NCBI GenBank assembly: GCA_966128725.1
Contig: CBHYLN010000135.1
Location: 1 to 14,722, forward strand
From: JAFDZV01 sp966128725
GTDB taxonomy: Bacteria > Bacteroidota > Ignavibacteria > OLB7
Length of the DNA stretch: 14,722 bases
Direction: 5' to 3'
Shown here one piece after another: positions 1 through 6,239 of this stretch. Every line of letters starts with the position of its first letter. The stretch's first letter is position 1. The notes under the pieces were generated by a model. That model was not told the origin of the DNA and did not search any database. It worked only from the letters and a program-made list of their open reading frames with translations. The translations under genes and the position numbers were made by a program.

Positions 1-55
1 GTCGGGATGGCCGGCTACAGATAGGTGCTCCCGATGGGAGCCGCTCAACGCGGGC
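1..55 (+). repeat. Repeat A, copy 1 (REP-like, 55 bp)
   Basis: This 55-bp block recurs without visible mismatch at 290-344. It contains a perfect hairpin GCTCCC-GAT-GGGAGC at 27-41. The copy starts at the window edge, so it may extend further left. Immediately after both copies the sequences diverge. Confidence 0.85.
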
Positions 56-169
56 GTTGCGTGGTACCACGGATACCGACGGATGCGCCGTTATCGCGCT
101 ACGACTCAGCATCTTGGGGGATGCGCGTACGCGCCGATATCACCGACTGTGAATAGTCCCGCTATGATC

Positions 170-254
170 GCCCCCGTCAGGGGGCTTCCGTCTGTAGAAC
201 GATCCACGAGTTATTAGCCCTTGCCCCCATCGGGGGCTTCCATTCCCTCGATGA
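170..254 (+). repeat. Repeat B, copy 1 (85 bp, two hairpins)
   Basis: This 85-bp block recurs at 471-555 with about four mismatches and no gap (constant offset 301). Each copy has two perfect hairpins: GCCCCC-GTCA-GGGGGC (170-185) and GCCCCC-ATC-GGGGGC (223-237), each followed by CTTCC or a close variant. Paired hairpins of this size are typical of REP/BIME-type intergenic repeats. They could also act as transcription end structures, but no T-run follows. Confidence 0.85.
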
Positions 255-289
255 ACGGAGGCCACCCTACGGGGGCCAATGGCATTGGT

Positions 290-344
290 GTCGGGATGGC
301 CGGCTACAGATAGGTGCTCCCGATGGGAGCCGCTCAACGCGGGC
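290..344 (+). repeat. Repeat A, copy 2
   Basis: Second copy of the 55-bp block seen at 1-55, with the same hairpin at 316-330. After the copy an unrelated stretch of about 50 bp follows before a short match (GTTGCGTGG) that directly abuts copy 1, so copy 2 may carry an insertion relative to copy 1. Confidence 0.85.
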
Positions 345-470
345 ACTATGAAGGCCACCGGCTGCGTATCATTGCAGGCCGTGCAGTCATCGCAGTCGTT
401 GCGTGGCCACCATCGACCATCATCACAAGCCATGTGCCCCAATCGACGACGATATGTTCCCGGTGCTCCC

Positions 471-555
471 GCCCCCGTCAGGGGGCTTCCGTCTGTAGAA
501 CCATCCACGGGTTATTAGCCCATGCCCCCATCGGGGGCATCCATTCCCTCGATGA
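471..555 (+). repeat. Repeat B, copy 2
   Basis: Second copy of the 85-bp block at 170-254, with the two hairpins at 471-486 and 524-538. It ends about 22 bp downstream of the stop codon of the minus-strand HNH fragment, so on that strand the hairpins could serve as its transcription end. That role is inference. Confidence 0.8.
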
Positions 556-577
556 TGAAAGGCCGATTAATACTCCG

Positions 578-865
578 CTACTTCCGCCGCCCCTTCCTAC
601 CGCCCCGCCGCCGCATCATCGCCTTTACTTCCGCCACGGTGTAGGGCGGCGTGCGCAGGTGAAGAACGGTGTGGCAGTTGGGGCACAGCGGGATCAGATC
701 CTTCACGGGATCAATCGTGTGGCGCGCGCGCCTGGTTGATCGCGGCTTGATGTGATGCACGTGGATGACGCCGTCGGCCTTGGGTTTCAGGGAAGGAGGC
801 TGGTACGGTGAACCAGAAATTGAAATGGCGGGAAGCCACACACCCAACGCGTTTGCTCCTTTCAA
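578..865 (-). pseudogene. HNH endonuclease fragment (N-terminally truncated)
   Basis: The 95-residue product carries a good HNH (beta-beta-alpha metal) signature: VHHIKP (residues 36-41), DPVKDLIPLCPNCH (52-65) and VLH (67-69), followed by TPPYTVAEVKAMM and a basic tail. This matches the C-terminal end of McrA-like HNH endonucleases, where HH, N and H form the active site. Those proteins are normally much longer with an N-terminal recognition part. Here only about 30 residues precede the motif, the codon just before the first possible start (TTG at 863-865) is a stop, and no HNH-like frame continues upstream. A TTG at 845-847 preceded by AAAGGAG is an alternative start. It is most likely a remnant; a small stand-alone HNH protein cannot be excluded. 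Confidence 0.6.
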
Positions 866-914
866 TCACAGCAGCTATGTTCGCCCATTCCCCGCCCCCT
901 CCCTTGGTTTGTTG

Positions 915-922
915 TACTCTTG
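915..922 (+). promoter_or_regulatory. Possible -7 box of the kinase gene (TACTCTTG)
   Basis: TACTCTTG matches the Bacteroidota-type TAnnTTTG box at all but one defined base. No TTTG or TTG element is present about 20 bp upstream, so support is weak. If used, transcription would begin near 929 and give a leader of about 140 nt before the kinase ATG, containing the hairpin at 970-1007. Confidence 0.3.
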
Positions 923-969
923 AACGATGAGCAACGGAGCCAGCATGCTTGCACCGTCCGGCACTGCCG

Positions 970-1007
970 CAGCATCTCCACCCAACGACCGGTTGGAGAA
1001 GATGCTG
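970..1007 (+). promoter_or_regulatory. Two-part hairpin in the kinase leader
   Basis: Outer arms CAGCATCT (970-977) and AGATGCTG (1000-1007) are perfectly complementary. Inside a 4x3-nt internal loop a second stem CCAAC (982-986)/GTTGG (992-996) closes a 5-nt loop. Thirteen base pairs so close to the start codon (about 60 nt) suggest an RNA structure acting on kinase expression, or a small RNA. No T-run follows, so it is not a standard intrinsic terminator. Confidence 0.5.
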
Positions 1008-1068
1008 GATGAGTCGTCGAGCCATTGCAGTAACATGGAATACGGCACACCAGATTTAGAAAGCAATC

Positions 1069-2607
1069 ATGCCCCCAACGGAAACACTCGAGGCATTTCT
1101 TGCCCAGCACGAGACCATCGAATGCCCACTCGGAACAATCGTATTTGACAAGCCGTTAGGCAAATCCTTGGGCAAAGGCGGCAACGGCGCTGTTTATGCC
1201 GCCACCTTGCACGGCACACCGGTGGCCATAAAATTTCTGGTAGTGGATTGGGATGTGGAACGAATCAAACGATTCACCGCCGAGTACTGGAATACCGTAG
1301 TCCTTCCGCCGAACTCGTTCGTCGCGGCGGCTTTGCATTTTGGCGAACTGAAAATTGGGAGGCGTACGTTTCCGATGATCGTGATGCGGCGCTACGCCAG
1401 CTCGCTCAAGCGCCCAGGCGGTGCGGGGCCAACCTTCGACGATCTTGATCGCCTGTTTCGGTTTCTCGTGGACGCGCTGCATTTCATCCATACGAACGGT
1501 GTGATCCATCGGGATTTGAAACCGGACAACATCCTCGTCAACGGCGACTCGTATGTCCTGGCCGACTTCGGCATCGCCGCCTACCATCCGGAACTGTTCG
1601 AGCTGCGAGCACGCACCCATACCGACGAACGCGTAGCGAACTTCGAGTTCTCGGCGCCGGAGCAGGTCAAGAAGGGCATTGCCCCCCATGAAACGATGGA
1701 TGTCTATGCATTGGGCCAGATCTGCCAATGGTATGTCATGGGCAACATCCATCGCGGTACAGGGCGCAAGCGGCTGACCGACAGCATACCAAAGGCAACG
1801 ATCATCGATGAAGTTGTGGAGCGGTGCCTGGCGAACAACGCAGAAGAGCGCTTCAAGTCCGCGCAGGAGATCCGGGACTATGTGGCAGCGGCGCAACGAA
1901 AGCGCCCCATCGATTACCTGCACACGTTCCGCGACGCGCTGGCGCAGGCGTTTCCGCGCCACCGAGACGGATGGATGAACGTCACCAGCCCGAAAGACAT
2001 CGAGCGGATGATGGAATGCCTGGCCAAACGTGACTTCGAGGGGCACCTGCGGTGGTGCAACGGCCCGCACCAGGCGCCCGCACGACTACTTCATCTGGGC
2101 GCTGAATATTGGCTCATCGGCAATCGCGAGGTCCGCGTGCGATCCGCCATCGTTCATACAACCCCAACCATGACCGAGGATTTCGTGCTGTTGGTCAACG
2201 ACCGGATGAGCCCATTCTTCGACAATGGCGCAGCCGGCACGACCGAAGCCGTGGCCGCCTGGTACAACGACCCGAACACGCCGGGCAATGGCAGATATAT
2301 CACAATGAGCGAATACGAGAACGGATACGCTTTCACTGGCGACGGTTCACACCCCATCGATTCTTCACACGCATCCGTACGCGAGCGCTCCCTTGTCCCC
2401 TCGATGTTCTTCCTGGCAACGAACTATCATTCGGTATGTGTCAGTAGCAACGAACAAACCGTCGCGAACCTGATTACATCAGTTGGCCTGGGGCAAACGC
2501 TGCCCGATAGCGGGATGATGAACGCGGTGAGCACGGTCTTTCGTCAGAAGTTCCTAAGAGAGTTGGGTTGGAACCAGCATCTGGCGCTTGATGACGCCGG
2601 CCGATAA
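1069..2607 (+). CDS. Serine/threonine protein kinase with unrecognised C-terminal domain
   Basis: This 512-residue protein starts with an apparently complete Hanks-type kinase domain. Visible are the glycine loop GKGGNGAVY (35-43), VAIK with the ATP-binding lysine K55, a candidate helix-C glutamate E72, the catalytic loop HRDLKPDN (147-154), DFG (166-168) and APEQ (196-199). All catalytic residues are present, so phosphorylation of Ser/Thr on a partner protein is expected. The kinase part ends near residue 270. Residues 270-512 match no domain I recognise and show no membrane segment or PASTA-like repeats, so the enzyme is probably soluble. The ATG at 1069 lacks a clear ribosome site but gives the expected spacing to the glycine loop. 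Sampled GC is about 55%, below the following gene. It lies 258 bp upstream of the helicase on the same strand. Kinases occur in defence loci (for example PglW, Stk2), making a sensor or regulator role plausible but unproven. Confidence 0.85.
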   Translation: MPPTETLEAFLAQHETIECPLGTIVFDKPLGKSLGKGGNGAVYAATLHGTPVAIKFLVVDWDVERIKRFTAEYWNTVVLPPNSFVAAALHFGELKIGRRTFPMIVMRRYASSLKRPGGAGPTFDDLDRLFRFLVDALHFIHTNGVIHRDLKPDNILVNGDSYVLADFGIAAYHPELFELRARTHTDERVANFEFSAPEQVKKGIAPHETMDVYALGQICQWYVMGNIHRGTGRKRLTDSIPKATIIDEVVERCLANNAEERFKSAQEIRDYVAAAQRKRPIDYLHTFRDALAQAFPRHRDGWMNVTSPKDIERMMECLAKRDFEGHLRWCNGPHQAPARLLHLGAEYWLIGNREVRVRSAIVHTTPTMTEDFVLLVNDRMSPFFDNGAAGTTEAVAAWYNDPNTPGNGRYITMSEYENGYAFTGDGSHPIDSSHASVRERSLVPSMFFLATNYHSVCVSSNEQTVANLITSVGLGQTLPDSGMMNAVSTVFRQKFLRELGWNQHLALDDAGR

Positions 2608-2618
2608 CGCCGGCCCTG

Positions 2619-2650
2619 TTGCCCCCAACGTTTGCCCCTGCGTATCTTCG
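2619..2650 (+). promoter_or_regulatory. Candidate promoter of the SNF2 helicase gene
   Basis: TTG (2619-2621), 21 bp, then TATCTTCG (2643-2650) fits the Bacteroidota -33/-7 arrangement (TTTG, about 20 bp, TAnnTTTG) with one mismatch in the -7 box. It starts only 11 bp after the kinase stop and would give a leader of about 210 nt. The leader (2651-2865) has no credible gene. It contains strings (2710-2731 and 2787-2806) resembling parts of the repeats before the Res gene. Confidence 0.45.
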
Positions 2651-2865
2651 CGCCCGATGCGCCCACCATCAAGTCGGTGCATCGGCCGCCGGCGCTTGCT
2701 ATCCGCTCATGCCGGCGTGCGCATGCCATACGTGCGCGCCTTCGTTCGCTCATTGTTCCACGATCGTTCCATTGTATTCCTTCCCGGCGTACGCCTGATG
2801 ACGCAACGCTCCCCCGATGATTCCAACCGAATGATGGCGCACGCTCTCCGCGCGACGGAGGCAGC

Positions 2866-5800
2866 GTGAGGCTTGTCGCCAATACCGGGGCCGACCGCGT
2901 GGCGGATCTGCTGCGCGCGTGGCTCGCGGCCGGCGAGCACCATGCGGGCCACGGCCTGGACGCCGTCACGGCCGAGCTTTCGGTGTTCGCCTTCGAAGCA
3001 CTTCGCGACGCCCTGACGAACGTGGGCCACGCCCGGCTGCTGCTGCCGCCGGCCGGAACCGACCTCGCCTTCCTGGGGCGCGAAGCGGACCGCGCGGCAC
3101 GCAACGGCCTACGCGGGCGATGGCTGGCCGTGGGGCTGGCGGAGTGGATCGAGCGCCGCACCGAGGTGCGCCGGGCGACGGCCCCGGTTCAGCAGGGCCT
3201 GACACTTGTGCGCGATGGCAGCGGCGGCACGCGCGCCGTGCTTGGGGCCTCCACGTTCGGCACGGCCGGGCTCGGTACTACACCGGGCGACCCCATGAGC
3301 ATCGTGCAGGCGGCGGAATCCCATGATGAGGCGGCGCAATACAGCGCGTGGTTCGCGACGTTGTGGGGGAACCAGACCACGCGACACGGCTCGGCATCGC
3401 AGGACGCGGCCGAACTTGCCGCCGAGCTGCGCGCGCTGGCCGCCTATCGTTCGCCGCTAAGCGCCTACGCGCTGATGCTGCACCACCTGCTGGCCGGCCG
3501 CGAGGAGGAGCTGGATGTGGACCGCGTGGTGAACGCCGCCACGGGCATCCGCGACACCGTGATCTGGAACAAGCTCTACAAGTTCCAGCGCGACGGCGTG
3601 ATCGGCGCAATCGACAAGCTGAACCGCTATGGCGGCTGCATCATCGCCGACAGCGTGGGTCTGGGCAAGACGTTCGAAGCGCTGGCGGTGATCAAGTACT
3701 TCGAGCTGCGCAACAATCGCGTGCTGGTGCTTTGCCCAAAACGCCTGCGCGACAACTGGACGCTGTACGCAACCAACGACCGCCGCAACGTGCTGGCCGC
3801 CGACCGCTTCCGCTACGATGTGCTGAACCACACCGATCTCTCGCGCGATCGCGGTGTCTCCGGCGACATCGATCTGGCCAACGTGAACTGGGGCAACTAC
3901 GACCTGGTGGTGATCGACGAATCGCACAACTTCCGCAACAAGAAATCGCCGAAGCAGGGAAGCGAAACCCGCTACGACCGCCTGATGCGCCGCATCATCC
4001 GCGAGGGGGTGCGCACGCGCGTGCTGATGCTTTCGGCCACGCCGGTGAACAACCGCCTGGCCGATCTCCGCAACCAGATCGCGTTCGCCACCGAGGGCAA
4101 CGATACAGCGCTGGCCGCGCACGGCATCGCCAGCGTGAAAAGCACCACCGAGCGGGCCCAACGGCGGTTCAACGCGTGGCTGGTGCTCGACGCCGAGGAG
4201 CGCACGCCCGCTGCGCTGGTGGAGATGCTCGGGTTCGATTATTTCACGCTGCTCGATCTGCTTACGATCGCGCGCTCGCGCCGGCATATCGAGCGTTATT
4301 ACGGCACCGCCGAAACCGGCACGTTCCCGGAGCGCCTGCCGCCGATCAACGTCAAGGCCGACGTGGACAGCGCGGGCAGCTTCCAATCCATCCGCGAGAT
4401 CAATCAGGAGATCCGCCGCCTGAACCTGGCGGCCTACGCCCCGCTGCGCTACGTGCTGCCGGCCAGGCAGGCCGCCTACGACAAGAAATACAACACCGAG
4501 CTGCGCGACGGCGAAAGCGTGTTCCGCCAGGCGGATCGCGAGGAGAGCCTGATCGGGCTGATGCGCGTCAACGTGCTGAAACGCATGGAGAGCGCAGTCA
4601 CCTCCTTCGCGCTCACCATCGAACGCCAGTTGAAGGATGTGGAGCGGATCCTCGGGCGGATCGCCGATCACGACGAGTCGATCGAGGAGCTGGACATCGC
4701 CGATATCGACATCGACGATCCCACGTTCGAGAGCCTGCTGGCCGGCCGCAAGGTGAAGGTGCTGCTGAAGGATGTGGACGTTGTGCGGTGGCAACAGGAT
4801 CTGGCCGAAGACCGCAAGCGCCTCCGGGCGCTGCTTTCGGCCGCGCGAGCGGTTACCGCCGCGCGCGACGCCAAGCTGGCCCGCCTGCGCGAGATGATCG
4901 CAGAGAAGTGCCGGAAGCCGATCAACGAGGGAAACCGGAAGATGATCATCTTCACGGCCTTCGCCGATACGGCCGACTACCTCTACGCCGAGCTCTCAGG
5001 CTGGGCGCGCAAGACGCTGGGGCTGCATACTGCCGTGGTCACTGGTGTGCGAGGCAACCGTACCACGTTGCCGAACGACGGCAAACGCGGCGCGCGCGAT
5101 CTGGGCTCCGTGCTGGCCGCCTTCGCACCGCGCGCCAAGGAGCGCCCGGCCGAATTCGCCGCCGAGGGCGAGCTGGACCTGCTGATCGCCACCGATTGTA
5201 TCTCCGAGGGGCAAAACCTGCAGGACTGCGACTGGCTGGTGAACTACGATATTCACTGGAACCCCGTGCGGATCATCCAGCGTTTCGGCCGCATCGACCG
5301 CCTGGGCTCGCCCAACCGGCGCATCCAGCTCGCCAACTTCTGGCCCAACCTGGAACTGGAGGAATACATCAACCTGGAGCAGCGCGTGGCCGGCCGCATG
5401 GTGCTGCTGGATGTCTCGGCCACCGGCGAGGAGAACCTGATCGAGCCGCAGCCCGGCAATCAGATGAACGATCTCGAGTATCGGCGCGCACAGTTGCTGA
5501 AGCTGCAGGAGGCCGTGGTGGATCTGGAGGATCTCTCCGCCGGGCTCTCGATCGCGGACCTCACGCTGAACGACTTCCGCATCGACCTGGCCGAATACAA
5601 CCGCGAACACCCCGGCGCGCTCGCCGCCGAGCCGCTGGGCGCCTGCGCCGTGGCCACGGAGGTTGAGGAGGTCCCCCCCGGCATCGTCTTCTGCCTGCGC
5701 GCCGAGGGCGCCGCCGCCCACACGCCCGAAACAAGCTATCCGCTTGCCCCGCACTATCTGGTGCATGTCGGCGAGGACGGGGCCGTGCTGCTGCCGCATA

Positions 5801-6090
5801 CCGCGGCGCGGCAGATTCTGGAGCGCCTGAAGCGCGTGGCGGCCGGCCGCGCCACCCCGGACCCCGGCGCCTGTGCCCGCAACGACCGCGCCACCCGCAA
5901 CGGCGAGAACATGGCCGCCGTACAGCGCCTGCTTGCCGCCGCCGCCGGATCCGTTTCCGGCAAACAGGAGGAGCGCGCCGCCGCAAGCCTCTTCTCGCCC
6001 GGCGGCACCCACGCCGCCCGCGGCGAGTTCGCCGGGACCAACGATTTCGAAACCCTTGCCTATCTGGTGGTGCTGCCGGAGAAGGGGTGA
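2866..6090 (+). CDS. SNF2-type helicase with degenerate N-terminal PLD-like domain
   Basis: This 1074-residue protein belongs to the SF2/SNF2 helicases. Motifs: Walker A ADSVGLGKT (about 261-269), DESH (351-354), SAT (390-392), motif V ATDCISEGQNL (775-785) and motif VI QRFGRIDR (805-812). It should be an ATP-driven DNA translocase. The first 165 residues resemble the phospholipase D-like nuclease domain that precedes this helicase type (AFEALRDAL at 44-52, AEWIERR near 90, LGASTFG at 126-132), but where relatives have HGK this protein reads QQGL (109-112), so the HKD nuclease is probably dead. The GTG start at 2866 follows GGAGG (2857-2861); no in-frame alternative fits the domain start better. 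It is codirectional with DUF4391, Mod and Res genes, with which such helicases are, as I recall, often found. GC is high (63-72% in sampled lines). It might move along DNA or remodel Mod/Res complexes. Confidence 0.85.
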   Translation: MRLVANTGADRVADLLRAWLAAGEHHAGHGLDAVTAELSVFAFEALRDALTNVGHARLLLPPAGTDLAFLGREADRAARNGLRGRWLAVGLAEWIERRTEVRRATAPVQQGLTLVRDGSGGTRAVLGASTFGTAGLGTTPGDPMSIVQAAESHDEAAQYSAWFATLWGNQTTRHGSASQDAAELAAELRALAAYRSPLSAYALMLHHLLAGREEELDVDRVVNAATGIRDTVIWNKLYKFQRDGVIGAIDKLNRYGGCIIADSVGLGKTFEALAVIKYFELRNNRVLVLCPKRLRDNWTLYATNDRRNVLAADRFRYDVLNHTDLSRDRGVSGDIDLANVNWGNYDLVVIDESHNFRNKKSPKQGSETRYDRLMRRIIREGVRTRVLMLSATPVNNRLADLRNQIAFATEGNDTALAAHGIASVKSTTERAQRRFNAWLVLDAEERTPAALVEMLGFDYFTLLDLLTIARSRRHIERYYGTAETGTFPERLPPINVKADVDSAGSFQSIREINQEIRRLNLAAYAPLRYVLPARQAAYDKKYNTELRDGESVFRQADREESLIGLMRVNVLKRMESAVTSFALTIERQLKDVERILGRIADHDESIEELDIADIDIDDPTFESLLAGRKVKVLLKDVDVVRWQQDLAEDRKRLRALLSAARAVTAARDAKLARLREMIAEKCRKPINEGNRKMIIFTAFADTADYLYAELSGWARKTLGLHTAVVTGVRGNRTTLPNDGKRGARDLGSVLAAFAPRAKERPAEFAAEGELDLLIATDCISEGQNLQDCDWLVNYDIHWNPVRIIQRFGRIDRLGSPNRRIQLANFWPNLELEEYINLEQRVAGRMVLLDVSATGEENLIEPQPGNQMNDLEYRRAQLLKLQEAVVDLEDLSAGLSIADLTLNDFRIDLAEYNREHPGALAAEPLGACAVATEVEEVPPGIVFCLRAEGAAAHTPETSYPLAPHYLVHVGEDGAVLLPHTAARQILERLKRVAAGRATPDPGACARNDRATRNGENMAAVQRLLAAAAGSVSGKQEERAAASLFSPGGTHAARGEFAGTNDFETLAYLVVLPEKG

Positions 6091-6106
6091 TGTGGCGACA
6101 CAGGTA

Positions 6107-6125
6107 CGGTTCACCTTGCGAACCG
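6107..6125 (+). terminator. Hairpin after the SNF2 helicase gene
   Basis: CGGTTC (6107-6112) and GAACCG (6120-6125) form a perfect 6-bp stem with a 7-nt loop, 17 bp after the helicase stop. No T-run follows, so termination is uncertain; it may instead stabilise the mRNA end. Confidence 0.3.
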
Positions 6126-6134
6126 CGTTCCGCC

Positions 6135-6170
6135 TTGGGAGCCCGTGCCGCCCGGATCTATACAATAGAT
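6135..6170 (+). promoter_or_regulatory. Possible promoter with overlapping palindrome before the nuclease/helicase gene
   Basis: TTGGGA (6135-6140), 18 bp, TATACA (6159-6164) resembles a sigma70-type promoter. Over its -10 part lies a perfect palindrome ATCTAT-ACA-ATAGAT (6156-6170), a likely dimeric repressor site if it is functional. This is the most AT-rich stretch of the 149-bp gap, which otherwise holds no gene. Confidence 0.4.
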
Positions 6171-6181
6171 TATCAGAACGT

Positions 6182-6197
6182 GGAGGCGATTGCCTCC
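6182..6197 (+). promoter_or_regulatory. Leader hairpin before the nuclease/helicase gene
   Basis: GGAGGC-GATT-GCCTCC is a perfect 6-bp stem with a 4-nt loop. The GGAGG inside the stem is not the ribosome site in use: a separate GAGG (6228-6231) stands 8 nt before the ATG at 6240. It could be an RNA structure or a protein-binding site. Confidence 0.4.
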
Positions 6198-6239
6198 GAA
6201 CTCATTTATACACATTGTTCTTGAATCGAGGATTGAAAA

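Larger units (their letters stand above)
1..577. other. Non-coding repeat-rich region, no gene seen
   Basis: No convincing protein or RNA gene is visible here; open frames are low-complexity and lie across repeats. The stretch is an A-B-A-B arrangement of two repeat types (A at 1-55 and 290-344, B at 170-254 and 471-555) separated by unrelated sequence of 34 to 126 bp. Further short GC-rich inverted repeats lie between them, for example around 261-277. A short string near 131-141 (ACGCGCCGATATC) resembles part of the 61-bp repeat unit before the Res gene. The composition is that of a REP-like intergenic repeat cluster, possibly marking the left edge of an inserted island. Confidence 0.6.

Noticed and set aside
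191..215. Integron attC-like inverted AGAAC/GTTAT in repeat B
   Set aside because: The core does not fit RYYYAAC/GTTRRRY, arms are too short and no integrase or cassettes are seen.
927..1148. 73-residue + strand open frame overlapping the kinase start
   Set aside because: It spans the leader hairpin, overlaps the kinase by 80 bp, has no ribosome site and ends in low-complexity sequence; no family is recognisable.
2588..2869. 93-residue frame ending in a GTGA overlap with the SNF2 start
   Set aside because: The overlap resembles translational coupling, but the sequence is Arg/Pro-rich, overlaps the kinase end, has no ribosome site or motif and crosses the candidate promoter.
3348..5666. Long overlapping frame (772 residues) within the SNF2 gene, and the 445-residue antisense frame at 3457-4794
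   Set aside because: Both are shadows of the high-GC helicase gene, rich in Arg/Ala or His/Val without motifs.
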